Assembly (NCBI RefSeq): GCF_900112365.1
Contig: NZ_FOLQ01000005.1
Location: 156,562 to 220,561, forward strand
DNA: 64,000 nt
Direction of reading: 5' to 3'
From: Spirosoma endophyticum
Lineage (GTDB): Bacteria; Bacteroidota; Bacteroidia; Cytophagales; Spirosomataceae
The translations under genes and the position numbers were made by a program. Shown piece by piece: positions 35,046 to 43,448 of this stretch. Each line of letters begins with the position of its first letter. Within the stretch, counting starts at the first letter, position 1. The notes under the pieces were generated by a model that did no database searches, was not told the origin of the DNA, and saw only the letters and a list, made by a program, of their open reading frames with translations.

Positions 35046-35858
35046 TTAACTCAATAAATCAACAGGCTGAGCATCATGCAGATGAACCTGCACATGAATC
35101 TGCGACCCACGGCCGGGTGCTACGTCGAACGTTACGTGTCCGTTCACTACGTTCAGGCGGCTTTCGATGGTGCGCAAGCCCAGGCCACCCTGGCGATTTT
35201 CCATAATCGCATCAAAATCGAATCCTACTCCATCGTCCACTACTGACAAACGTATCTCATTATCAAGGCAAAGTAGTTGGACAGCAATATGCGTGGCGCG
35301 GGCGTGTTTAATGGCATTATTGACCAGTTCCTGCGCAATTCGGTAAAGCATTAGCTCCAATGCGGGAGGAATTTGAATGGCCGATTCGGGGTACGTCAAT
35401 TGCACCTCCAATTCGCCATCATTAGCCCGGTCGATCAGTTCTTCGAGGGCAGCCAGTAATCCAAACCGTTCGAGCGTTGTAGGGACCAGATTACGGCTGA
35501 TGCGTCGGACATTGGTCATGGTTTCATCAATCATAGACCGGGTTTTTTGAAACTCGAAACCTACCTGCACTTCACCACCCAATTTCCGCTCCAACTGATT
35601 CAAGCTCATCTTCGTAATCGACAGCATGGTGCCAATGCCGTCGTGCATATCTTCGGCGAGCCGTTTACGCTCTTCCTCTTGCCCCCGGAACGTGGCAGCC
35701 ATGAGTTCACGTCGATGTTGTGCCTGTAGTTCCTTGAGCGATAACTGTTGCTTGGCTTGTTTTTGCTGGTAATAGGCCACGAAGATGATAATGAACACAG
35801 CCATCATCAACAACACGGCCGTACCGACGGCAATTACAAATCCAGAGTCCATCGACAT
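35046..35858 (-). CDS. Minimal NarX-type sensor histidine kinase
   Basis: A 270-aa kinase consisting of one N-terminal membrane helix (residues 8-29), a short coiled region, a HisKA_3 dimerisation domain (RKRLAEDMHDGIGTMLS, His72) and a HATPase domain (ELVNNAIKHARATHIAVQL, VVDDGVGFDFD, GGLGLRTIESRLNVVNG). It has no recognisable sensor domain, so the signal must come through the membrane helix or a partner protein. The seven-helix protein encoded 116 bp upstream in the same direction is a candidate partner. This is inference from context. Confidence 0.94.
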   Translation of the reverse strand: MSMDSGFVIAVGTAVLLMMAVFIIIFVAYYQQKQAKQQLSLKELQAQHRRELMAATFRGQEEERKRLAEDMHDGIGTMLSITKMSLNQLERKLGGEVQVGFEFQKTRSMIDETMTNVRRISRNLVPTTLERFGLLAALEELIDRANDGELEVQLTYPESAIQIPPALELMLYRIAQELVNNAIKHARATHIAVQLLCLDNEIRLSVVDDGVGFDFDAIMENRQGGLGLRTIESRLNVVNGHVTFDVAPGRGSQIHVQVHLHDAQPVDLLS

Positions 35859-35974
35859 TACAGGAACTTACAAATCAACCATAGTAAGGTAAAGTTGACA
35901 AATCTCGCTTTGAATGTCAATGATATACTTTTACGATTGAGCGAGTGGTAAACTTAAATAGTTTACGGTCAAAC

Positions 35975-36652
35975 TCATAGTAAATTTTTCTGATCGTATT
36001 TACTTGTCCAGAGCCCGTAGGCAGAAAACAGACAGAATATGATAAATAGTATCTGGCTTGCATTCCAGTACTTATCAAATACCTCGGCAGGTACTTTGTT
36101 AATATCCTTGTACCAGTACTCACTAAAAAGCACGATAAAAAATGTTCCGGCCACATAGACAAGTAAGCCCGCGCTAAACCAAAATAATGTATGAAGTAAT
36201 ATATTTTTGACTCTAGTATCAGTCAGTATTTTATTAAAATATGATAAACAAAAAAATATGGCAAATAGGCGAAAAGATGACAAACTTACAGAAGAAACGC
36301 CGTCACTTTGATACGTCAGAAAGCTTGCTAGTGAGCTACTAATTGCTAAGCCCAGGGCTACCCAACGCCATTTATGAGATTTAAAACACGAAAACCCGAT
36401 CCACAATAATAGCCACGTCTCAATGATAGTTTCAATATTCTGCAAATACAGATTGTTTTCTTTCAGAATAGATAACCATAATACGAAAGTTTCTTTTGTA
36501 AAATAGAAAAGAAAAAATACGATAATAAGTTTTGATGATAATGATAAATATTTGTGACGTATCAAACCGGAAATAATAGGAAGGCTACTACCTAAATGAG
36601 CAATAAAATCCAAAGGGTATTTTTCGCATAATAATAGTAGCCTTTCAAGCAT
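35975..36652 (-). CDS. Unknown membrane protein with about seven helices
   Basis: A 225-aa hydrophobic protein I cannot assign to a named family. Hydrophobic stretches lie at about residues 16-31, 40-63, 78-91, 96-114, 124-138, 150-180 and 196-214, i.e. about seven membrane passages. The loop DINKVPAEVFDKYWNASQ precedes the last helix. The DNA is clearly more A+T-rich than the surrounding genes. It lies 11 bp after the small CPxxC protein gene and upstream of a histidine kinase with no sensor domain, in the same direction. That suggests a membrane sensor or export partner. Function unknown. Confidence 0.82.
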   Translation of the reverse strand: MLERLLLLCEKYPLDFIAHLGSSLPIISGLIRHKYLSLSSKLIIVFFLFYFTKETFVLWLSILKENNLYLQNIETIIETWLLLWIGFSCFKSHKWRWVALGLAISSSLASFLTYQSDGVSSVSLSSFRLFAIFFCLSYFNKILTDTRVKNILLHTLFWFSAGLLVYVAGTFFIVLFSEYWYKDINKVPAEVFDKYWNASQILFIIFCLFSAYGLWTSKYDQKNLL

Positions 36653-36663
36653 AGAATTGATAA

Positions 36664-37068
36664 CTAATTACTGTCCTCACAATGTTGCGGACATGTGTGT
36701 CCATCTCCCACAGAACCTCCCCCCCCATTATCGTCTTTCATTCCAGATTTGTCGGCATAAACAGGTAGATCTCGCCCTTTGGCATCAACCCCTGTCAACA
36801 GCACGCGGGGTACGAGTTGGCCCTTATCTTTGGCTGTAGGTTTACCATTGACATCTTCCCAACGTTTGGCATGATGAATACGTAAACCCACACAATCAGG
36901 ATGATTAATCAGTTGTTTTACGTGGTCAAGACCAAAAAACTCTGAACGAACGTACTCGTCCGGTTTTAGGCCTGCCTCGTTCACTTTACGTTCGCGATAG
37001 GCGCCTGTCATGGTTTGGGTTTCAGTAGGGCTAAGAATACGGCCCGCGTCTTTTGTAAAAGCACTCAT
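36664..37068 (-). CDS. Unknown small protein with CPxxC tail
   Basis: A 134-aa soluble-looking protein without signal peptide or membrane helix. Visible segments: SPTETQTMTGAYRERK near the start, FFGLDHVKQLINHPDCVGLR (Cys59), PRVLLTGVDAKGRDLPVY, then a glycine-rich stretch and a tail GDGHTCPQHC with Cys126 and Cys130. I recall uncharacterised Bacteroidota proteins with the same PxCxGLR ... LxGVDxxGxDL ... CPxxC order; this is memory, not a search. The CPxxC tail could bind metal, be redox-active or be modified. It is directly upstream of the seven-helix protein gene (11 bp) in the same direction. Confidence 0.82.
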   Translation of the reverse strand: MSAFTKDAGRILSPTETQTMTGAYRERKVNEAGLKPDEYVRSEFFGLDHVKQLINHPDCVGLRIHHAKRWEDVNGKPTAKDKGQLVPRVLLTGVDAKGRDLPVYADKSGMKDDNGGGGSVGDGHTCPQHCEDSN

Positions 37069-37415
37069 GTAGAAAATGATTATGGATTAAGTTTCAGTAA
37101 GGTTGTCCTGGAGATGGATATAATCGGAAAGCGGTGCCAAATTACAACAATCAACGTGGTATAGCAATCTGCATGAAAACCTATCAAATCAGCACAAGTG
37201 TCTATCTATTAATATTTTATGCAAAATTATTCCTTTATCAATACGTAGTTCTACGTAGTAAAATACGGGCTTTTGCCTGTTTAACTCTCGAGGTTCAAAA
37301 TCAGGGTTTATGCGCTTAAGGGAGCAACTACAGGCAACCTACCTTTGTATCGTAGCTAATGACCGACTCAACGGAGTCAGGACGGGCAATGAAATTTCTC
37401 ATAGGTTAGGTTTAC
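37069..37415. other. A+T-rich non-coding gap
   Basis: About 350 bases without a convincing gene. Two short open frames on the plus strand (61 and 71 codons) have no start signals and no recognisable composition, and the second runs through a terminator hairpin. A near-palindrome TACGTAG-TT-CTACGTA lies at 37242-37257. The stretch probably includes the promoter of the small CPxxC protein gene, which reads leftwards from 37068. Confidence 0.6.
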
Positions 37416-37451
37416 AAAAAAACGCCGAAGCAGTTGCCTCGGCGTTTTTTT
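37416..37451 (-). terminator. Rho-independent terminator after rfbA
   Basis: A short GC stem (CGCCGA/TCGGCG) flanked by A7 and T7, giving a terminator in either direction. It lies 30 bases beyond the rfbA stop codon and probably ends the galE-rfbB-rfbA unit. Confidence 0.8.
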
Positions 37452-37481
37452 ATGACCTGGGCCTTTCCAGGTTATATTGGT

Positions 37482-38342
37482 CTACTTCAGTATATTCAGC
37501 AAGTAGGCGCCGTAACCGCTTTTGATTAACGGTTGAGCGATAGTCTTGAGTTGATCAGCCGTGATAAACTTCATGCGGTAAGCGATCTCTTCAATACAGC
37601 CAATTTTCAATCCCTGACGCTCTTCAATGACGTGAACGAACTGACCAGCTTGTATCAACGATTCAAAGGTACCTGTGTCAAGCCAGGCCGTTCCCCGATC
37701 TAGTACGCCAACTTTCAGTTGACTACGTTCCAGATAGACCCGGTTTATATCCGTGATTTCCAATTCACCCCGAGGGGATGGTTTAATATTTTTGGCAATT
37801 TCTACTACGTCGTTGTCATAGAAATACAGACCGGGAACTGCATAGTTTGATTTGGGTTCATCTGGCTTTTCCTCAATGGACAGTACGTTAAACTGTTCAT
37901 CAAATTCTACGACACCGTAGCGCTCGGGGTCATGTACCTGATAGGCATATACGACGCCACCTGTGGGATCATTATTCGCCTGAAGCAATTTCGATAAGCC
38001 CGAACCGTAGAAAATATTATCGCCCAGAACAAGGGCCACTTTGTCGTCACCGATAAATTCTTCGCCGATAATAAACGCCTGAGCCAATCCGTCGGGGCTG
38101 GGCTGAACGGCATAGCTAAACTGGCATCCGATACGTGTCCCATCTCCCAGAAGTTTCTCGAAATGCGGCAAATCGTGTGGTGTCGAGATAATAAGAATAT
38201 CACGAATACCGGCCAGCATCAAAATCGACAGCGGATAGTAAATCATCGGTTTGTCATAAACCGGCATCAGCTGTTTTGAAACCGCCAGCGTAAGCGGATG
38301 AAGGCGCGTACCCGAACCTCCGGCAAGTATGATTCCTTTCAT
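37482..38342 (-). CDS. rfbA: Glucose-1-phosphate thymidylyltransferase
   Basis: Makes dTDP-glucose from dTTP and glucose-1-phosphate, the first step to dTDP-rhamnose and related surface sugars. Clear start [18 protein letters not shown], then [28 protein letters not shown] (metal site) and [17 protein letters not shown]. The length of 286 aa is normal. It is separated from rfbB by an 82-bp gap that consists almost wholly of an inverted repeat. rfbC and rfbD are not in the window. Confidence 0.96.
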   Translation of the reverse strand: MKGIILAGGSGTRLHPLTLAVSKQLMPVYDKPMIYYPLSILMLAGIRDILIISTPHDLPHFEKLLGDGTRIGCQFSYAVQPSPDGLAQAFIIGEEFIGDDKVALVLGDNIFYGSGLSKLLQANNDPTGGVVYAYQVHDPERYGVVEFDEQFNVLSIEEKPDEPKSNYAVPGLYFYDNDVVEIAKNIKPSPRGELEITDINRVYLERSQLKVGVLDRGTAWLDTGTFESLIQAGQFVHVIEERQGLKIGCIEEIAYRMKFITADQLKTIAQPLIKSGYGAYLLNILK

Positions 38343-38347
38343 TTTTT

Positions 38348-38422
38348 AGCATGGGGCATGGGGCATAGGGCATAGGATAATAGGACTCCAGGCCCTATGC
38401 CCCACGCTCCAGGCCCCATGCT
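38348..38422. repeat. GGGGCAT-type inverted repeat, copy 2
   Basis: Left arm 38348-38376 is a chain of 7-bp units (GGGGCAT GGGGCAT AGGGCAT); right arm 38393-38422 is its imperfect complement. It fills the space between rfbB and rfbA, which are transcribed in the same direction. It could attenuate rfbA relative to rfbB or stabilise upstream mRNA. It is related to 32635-32686. Confidence 0.8.
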
Positions 38423-38424
38423 CT

Positions 38425-39483
38425 TTAACGATTTGCGTACATTCCTTTGTAGTAACTCTGGTAAGCGCCGGACGTAACGTTTTCCAGCCAGGTCTGATTG
38501 GCTAGAAACCAGTCAACTGTTTTTTCGAGGCCTTCCTCAAACTGAAGCGATGGCTGCCAGCCCAGTTCATTCATAATTTTGTTCGCATCGATGGCGTAGC
38601 GCAGATCGTGCCCGGCCCGGTCGGTAACGTACGTAATGAGTTGTGCCGATGTGCCTTCTGGCCGACCAAGTTTGCGGTCCATAATCTGGCACAATAAGTG
38701 AACGAGGTCAAGGTTTTTCCACTCGTTGAAACCACCTATGTTGTAGGTTTCACCCAGTTTACCTTTATGAAAAACGGCGTCGATGGCGCGGGCATGATCA
38801 ACGACAAATAGCCAGTCACGAACATTTTCGCCTTTACCATAAACGGGCAAAGGCTTGTTGGTCTGAATATTATGAATCATCAGCGGAATCAACTTCTCAG
38901 GGAAGTGATTTGGGCCGTAGTTGTTCGAGCAGTTCGACAACACAACCGGCATTTTGTACGTATTGCCATACGCCCGCACAAAATGATCCGACGCGGCTTT
39001 AGAAGCCGAATAGGGCGACTGGGGATCATAGGCCGTTTCTTCAGTAAAGAAATCCTCCGGATTGTGTAGGGAGCCATACACCTCATCCGTCGAGACGTGA
39101 TAGAATCGTTTACCGTCAAAGCCACCAGTGCTTACCCAGCTATTTTTAGCCGCATTGAGCAGATTGACCGTGCCTACTACGTTGGTCATCACAAACGACA
39201 TGGGGTCGGTAATGGAGCGATCAACGTGCGACTCAGCCGCCAGGTGAATCACGCCATCAAAAGACAATTCAGCGAACATATCCTCCAGAAATTTCGCGTC
39301 GGTGATGTCGCCTTTAATGAATGTGTAGTTCGGTGCGTTTTCAATATCCGACAGATTAGCCAGATTACCCGCGTAGGTCAACGCATCCAGATTATATATT
39401 TGGTATTCAGGGTATTTCGTAACGAACAATCGTACTACGTGCGACCCAATGAACCCGGCACCGCCGGTAATAAGAAGTTTCAT
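38425..39483 (-). CDS. rfbB: dTDP-glucose 4,6-dehydratase
   Basis: Second step of dTDP-rhamnose synthesis, an NAD-dependent extended SDR. Rossmann motif LLITGGAGFIGSHVVRLF, HLAAESHVDRSI, STDEVYGSL (catalytic Asp-Glu region), YSASKAASDHFVRAY (Tyr-Lys pair) and NNYGPNHFPEKLIPL. The ATG at 39483 is chosen because the Rossmann motif starts at residue 3; an in-frame start at 39573 would add 30 residues with no counterpart in the family. It lies between galE and rfbA, all in one direction. Confidence 0.95.
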   Translation of the reverse strand: MKLLITGGAGFIGSHVVRLFVTKYPEYQIYNLDALTYAGNLANLSDIENAPNYTFIKGDITDAKFLEDMFAELSFDGVIHLAAESHVDRSITDPMSFVMTNVVGTVNLLNAAKNSWVSTGGFDGKRFYHVSTDEVYGSLHNPEDFFTEETAYDPQSPYSASKAASDHFVRAYGNTYKMPVVLSNCSNNYGPNHFPEKLIPLMIHNIQTNKPLPVYGKGENVRDWLFVVDHARAIDAVFHKGKLGETYNIGGFNEWKNLDLVHLLCQIMDRKLGRPEGTSAQLITYVTDRAGHDLRYAIDANKIMNELGWQPSLQFEEGLEKTVDWFLANQTWLENVTSGAYQSYYKGMYANR

Positions 39484-39579
39484 CTTAGTTAAGTTTTCAG
39501 CTTTTGGCTTACGGTTTACGATATTACGGAATATAGTTTCAGATACCCAAATGTCATAAACTAAAAACCGCAAACCCGT

Positions 39580-40611
39580 TTATTTAATTTTCTGCTGCCA
39601 GCGCCACGCATCCCGCAGTGATTCCCCTAAGGAACGGCGGGCTGTCCAGCCTAATTCCTGGTTTGCTTTCGTAACATCGGCATATACCTGTTCAACGTCA
39701 CCAGGTCGACGTGGGCCGATCACATAGTTCACCTTAACACCTGTTTCCTGCTCAAACGTTTTTATGACGTTCAGAACCGTTTCACCCCGACCCGTACCAA
39801 TATTAATGACATCGTATGAGTAGCCCGTCGTTGCTTCGCTGAGCTTCTTCAACGCCTGTACGTGTGCATCTGCCAGATCCATTACATCAATATAATCTCG
39901 AATACAGGTTCCATCCGGCGTATTATAGTCGTTGCCATATACGGTAAGGCTGGTACGGATACCGGCAGCTGTCTGCGTAATAAACGGCACCAGGTTTGCC
40001 GGAACGCCCAATGGTAATTCGCCGATTTCTGCTGATGGATGGGCACCAATCGGGTTGAAATAACGTAGCGCCATTGCGTTTACGGGAATCTGTGCCCGCA
40101 CGGCATCACGAATGATGTCCTCGCCGATAGCCTTCGTATTGCCATAGGGCGATTGCGCTGGCAGCCGGGGCGTCTGTTCCGTTACCGGTAGATGTTCTGG
40201 CTGGCCATACACGGTGCAGGACGACGAGAATACAAGATTAGAGACCTTATATTTCGGCATCAACTCCAGCAACAGTAAAAGCGAGTCGAGATTGTTGCGA
40301 TAATATTTCAGCGGTTGTGCTACCGATTCGCCAACGGCTTTGTAGGCGGCAAAATGAATAACGCCCACGGGAGCTTCCCGACTGAAGATATCTTCCATAG
40401 CCGCAGCATCATTGCAATTGACCGAATAACACGTGACATCGCGTCCCAGAATGGCACGCAATCCATCGAGAGCAGAGCGTTCTGAGTTCGAAAAATCATC
40501 AACGATTATCGGTTCAAAACCAGCGTTAACCAACGAAACAACTGTGTGTGAGCCAATGAAACCAGCACCACCAGTAACCAGAATTTTAGGGGAATTGCCT
40601 GAGGTAGTCAA
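39580..40611 (-). CDS. galE: UDP-glucose 4-epimerase
   Basis: Interconverts UDP-glucose and UDP-galactose for surface polysaccharides and galactose use. ILVTGGAGFIGSHTVVSL, VIHFAAYKAVGESV, SSSCTVYG, SPYGNTKAIGEDIIRD (Tyr-Lys pair) and LRYFNPIGAHPSAEIGE are all present. The length of 343 aa is standard. It leads the galE-rfbB-rfbA set; a good -7 box lies 57 bp upstream of its start. Confidence 0.95.
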   Translation of the reverse strand: MTTSGNSPKILVTGGAGFIGSHTVVSLVNAGFEPIIVDDFSNSERSALDGLRAILGRDVTCYSVNCNDAAAMEDIFSREAPVGVIHFAAYKAVGESVAQPLKYYRNNLDSLLLLLELMPKYKVSNLVFSSSCTVYGQPEHLPVTEQTPRLPAQSPYGNTKAIGEDIIRDAVRAQIPVNAMALRYFNPIGAHPSAEIGELPLGVPANLVPFITQTAAGIRTSLTVYGNDYNTPDGTCIRDYIDVMDLADAHVQALKKLSEATTGYSYDVINIGTGRGETVLNVIKTFEQETGVKVNYVIGPRRPGDVEQVYADVTKANQELGWTARRSLGESLRDAWRWQQKIK

Positions 40612-40667
40612 ATCGTTATTTATAAAGATTTTGTTGCTACTTTAGCATAGCGAGTCATAAAACCAGA

Positions 40668-40675
40668 CAAAAGTA
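40668..40675 (-). promoter_or_regulatory. Bacteroidota -7 box for galE (TACTTTTG)
   Basis: Reading the minus strand, TACTTTTG matches TAnnTTTG exactly and lies 57 bases before the galE start codon, leaving a leader of about 50 bases. Confidence 0.5.
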
Positions 40676-40741
40676 GTATATTCATAAGGTTTCCGAAAAC
40701 TGTTTTTATTCTAGGGTCATCCAGCAAAGCGGTACAAACGA

Positions 40742-41617
40742 ATGAATGACAACCAATTGAAAGCTCTTATCTCGCTCTTAGACGACGACGATCGGGAAGT
40801 TGTTGAACACGTCGAACAGCAAATTCGGCAAATGGGCGGGCAAATGATCCCGTTTTTAGAGTCAGAATGGGAAGGAAGTTTTAACCCCGAACTTCAGAAA
40901 CGTATCGAAGAAATCATTCACGATCTTCAGTACGAATCAGTGCTGGATCGGATGCGCGACTGGAAAAACGGGGGCGGAATGGATCTCCTCGAAGGACTAT
41001 GGATCGTGGCAACGTATCAATACCCCGATCTTTCACTAGCCAAGTTAAGACAAGACGTAGAGCAGTTATACTACGATGCCTGGGTCGACTTTAAACCCGA
41101 CATGCACCCCGATGAGCAGATCAAGGCGATGAACAGCGCATTTTTTTCAAAATTAAAATTTGCGCCAAACACCAAGCATTTTCACTCGCCCGCTAACTCA
41201 ATGATCAACCAGGTACTCGAATCGCGACGGGGAAATCCGATCACGCTTTGTATCCTCTATATGCTCATAGCCAAGCGATTGAACTTACCTGTTTACGGAG
41301 TCAACCTACCAAATCTGTTCGTTCTTACCTACAAGAACAGCAGTGGTGTTCAGTTTTACATCAACGTATTCAACCGTGGATTGGTGTTTACGACTAAGGA
41401 CATTGACCAGTATATTGATCAACTGAATATTAAACGGTTAGAAACATTCTATCAACCCTGCACCAACGCCGACATCGTTCGCCGGGTACTACGTAACCTG
41501 ACGCTGGCCTTCGAGAAAAACGGCGATACGGAGCGGGTTCGGGAGGTTGAGCAAATTCTCAATGCCGTTCGGGACGATGGCGATGGATTGCCATTGTCTG
41601 ATTATACCCAACGGTAA
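40742..41617 (+). CDS. Transglutaminase-like protein of the SirB1 type
   Basis: A 291-aa protein with an N-terminal helical, HEAT-like part (LISLLDDDDREVVEHVEQQIRQ; MIPFLESEWEGSFNPELQKRI) and a SirB1/transglutaminase-like core (PANSMINQVLESRRGNPITLCILYML, LNLPVYGVNLPNLFVLTY, FYINVFNRGLVFT). Where classical transglutaminases have a catalytic Cys, this core has ITLCIL, so Cys is present; the histidine position is less clear. Function is not established. It converges on the PPTase gene across a remarkable tandem and inverted repeat. Confidence 0.87.
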   Translation: MNDNQLKALISLLDDDDREVVEHVEQQIRQMGGQMIPFLESEWEGSFNPELQKRIEEIIHDLQYESVLDRMRDWKNGGGMDLLEGLWIVATYQYPDLSLAKLRQDVEQLYYDAWVDFKPDMHPDEQIKAMNSAFFSKLKFAPNTKHFHSPANSMINQVLESRRGNPITLCILYMLIAKRLNLPVYGVNLPNLFVLTYKNSSGVQFYINVFNRGLVFTTKDIDQYIDQLNIKRLETFYQPCTNADIVRRVLRNLTLAFEKNGDTERVREVEQILNAVRDDGDGLPLSDYTQR

Positions 41618-41736
41618 AAAAGTCGTAAGTCGTAAGTCGTAAGTCGTAAGTCGTAAGTCGTAAGTCGTAAGTCGTAAGTCAGTGGCCGCCACAGTCAGTT
41701 ACTGACGACTATTGACTTACGACTTACGACTTTTTT
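41616..41736. repeat. GTCGTAA tandem array with inverted arms
   Basis: Eight perfect 7-bp units GTCGTAA (41622-41677) are followed by CAGTGGCCGCCAC, then GTCAGTTACTGACGACTA and two and a half units in inverse orientation. Outer arms of 23 bp (41616-41638 and 41714-41736) pair perfectly and include the stop codons of both convergent genes. It shares its ends and core with 25462-25522 and 34255-34318. It is not a CRISPR array, as there are no spacers. Confidence 0.92.
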
Positions 41737-42362
41737 CAATACGCCACCGCCAGCAAACCGGGACCGGCCTGAAAACAGCGAATTATTAATTTTTCTTCGT
41801 GATCGGGCAGATGAACGTGACCGACGAGTTGGCTCTGTCCATCCGCAAATGGTTCTACATGCAAATGGTCCCGAAAGGTGAGCTGGCGTTTTCCGTAAAG
41901 TTTGTACAGGGCTTCTTTCGCACACCAATAAACCGCCAATCGGTTCGGATCACCGGCTGCGTGGGTAATTTCGTCATCGGATAAAACCCTTGGTACCACA
42001 CGCCGGAATTGTTCCCGAATTGGCTCAATATCAATACCAACCGGTCGTGACCGATGCAGTACCACGGCCGCCCAGCCCGTGGTGTGTGACAATGAAATGT
42101 GCCAGGGTGAGTTAATCAGATGCGGTTTCCCGAATTCATCTTTCCGTAGACCAGCGTAGTTTATACCCTGCGCTTCGATCAATTGACGGATAGCCACCCG
42201 ACAAGCTAACCATTCGATACGTTGGCCCGCATGACTGATACTCGCTAAATCTTCCTGTTCCGAAACCGTTAGCAGAAGACGAGCCTGAAGGGTTGGTTCG
42301 TCTTCCGTAATGGGCCGAAGTATGGCAAGGCACTCATTGTTTGTATCTATCTGGAAAGTCAC
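41736..42362 (-). CDS. 4'-Phosphopantetheinyl transferase (Sfp type)
   Basis: Transfers phosphopantetheine from CoA to acyl or peptidyl carrier proteins. A 208-aa Sfp-type enzyme: FGKPHLINSPWHISLSHTTG, the metal motif VGIDIEPI and WCAKEALYKLYGK are the three hallmark blocks. Its target carrier protein is not in the window. The end of the gene overlaps the outer arm of the GTCGTAA repeat. It is divergent from the WD40 gene. Confidence 0.93.
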   Translation of the reverse strand: MTFQIDTNNECLAILRPITEDEPTLQARLLLTVSEQEDLASISHAGQRIEWLACRVAIRQLIEAQGINYAGLRKDEFGKPHLINSPWHISLSHTTGWAAVVLHRSRPVGIDIEPIREQFRRVVPRVLSDDEITHAAGDPNRLAVYWCAKEALYKLYGKRQLTFRDHLHVEPFADGQSQLVGHVHLPDHEEKLIIRCFQAGPGLLAVAY

Positions 42363-42428
42363 AAACCAAAGTTCGAGAAAAAGAAAGGTTTAACGACCTT
42401 TGACATTCAATTTGTTTGTCATTGGGCT

Positions 42429-43331
42429 GTGATTATTGAAAAAATTGATACGTTCGGGGGTCATCGGGACTGTGTTTACACGTTAGAGACTGGTTTGCAA
42501 TCCAATCAGTTTTTTTCGGCGGGTGCCGATGGATTGATCGTACGCTGGCGTCTCGACCGACCTGACCTGGGCGAGTTAGTAGCCAATATACCAGCCTCAG
42601 TGTATGCATTGGCCTTGCATCCGGTTAGTGGGTTACTGTGGGTTGGCCAGAATTATGAAGGTATTCACCTGATTGATACGCTTAACAAACAGGAAGTTGG
42701 TTCGCTGAAACTCACTTCGGCCGCTATCTTCGACATCAAATTTTACAAAAATGATGCGTTTATAGCGTTATCAGACGGGGTCGTTGCCGTGTTAGATGCT
42801 GAGCAAATGGCCGCAAAAAAATACCTCAAGGCATCAGATCAATCGGCACGATGCCTAGCCATAAATCCGGTAGAGCGCGAACTGGCCGTTGGCTATAGCG
42901 ACAAGTCGATACGTATTTTCGATCTAACGACATACGACCTCAAACGCGTGATTCCGGCGCATACAAATTCAGTCTTTACGCTAGCTTACTCACCAGATTT
43001 TCGATTCCTGCTCTCAGCCGGGCGCGATGCCCATCTAAAGGTTTGGAACGTAGAGAAGAATTATGACCTGCAAAACGACATAGTAGCGCATCTTTTTGCC
43101 ATTAATCACTTAACATTCAGCCCCGACGGCCATTTAGTAGCTACAGCCAGCATGGACAAATCGATCAAGATATGGGACGCTGATACGTACCGCCTGTTGA
43201 AAGTTGTCGACCGGGCACGTCATGCTGGCCACGGTACGTCGGTCAACAAATTATTGTGGACAGACTACCATCAGGAGCTTCTCTCAGCCAGTGATGACCG
43301 AACGATCTCGGTGTGGAAAATAAGCCAATAA
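42429..43331 (+). CDS. WD40 beta-propeller protein
   Basis: About 300 aa made of WD40 repeats: HRDCVYTLETG, VYALALHPVSGLLWVGQNYEG, LAINPVERELAVGYSDKSIRIFD, VFTLAYSPDFRFLLSAGRDAHLKVW, HLTFSPDGHLVATASMDKSIKIWD and LLSASDDRTISVWK. Enough blades for a seven-bladed propeller. It starts with GTG, as no ATG precedes the first blade. No signal peptide, so it is probably a cytoplasmic scaffold. It precedes the DivIVA gene by 118 bp in the same direction. Confidence 0.92.
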   Translation: MIIEKIDTFGGHRDCVYTLETGLQSNQFFSAGADGLIVRWRLDRPDLGELVANIPASVYALALHPVSGLLWVGQNYEGIHLIDTLNKQEVGSLKLTSAAIFDIKFYKNDAFIALSDGVVAVLDAEQMAAKKYLKASDQSARCLAINPVERELAVGYSDKSIRIFDLTTYDLKRVIPAHTNSVFTLAYSPDFRFLLSAGRDAHLKVWNVEKNYDLQNDIVAHLFAINHLTFSPDGHLVATASMDKSIKIWDADTYRLLKVVDRARHAGHGTSVNKLLWTDYHQELLSASDDRTISVWKISQ

Positions 43332-43448
43332 CTATCGTTTGAGTAGGATTTGCCGGTTTTTCCTTCTATTTCTTGTAAAATCCGTATTATGCATGTTATT
43401 TCACCATTATCTGCTAGTCAGTAACTCATTATAATCCTAAGCGCACCC

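Noticed and set aside
37134-37525. Two short plus-strand frames upstream of rfbA (61 and 71 codons)
   Set aside because: No family features or start signals. The second runs through the terminator at 37416-37451 and into the end of rfbA.
41622-41677. Regular repeats that could suggest a CRISPR array
   Set aside because: The units are 7 bp, perfectly tandem and without spacers. They pair with inverse units, so this is a tandem/inverted repeat. No cas gene is present.
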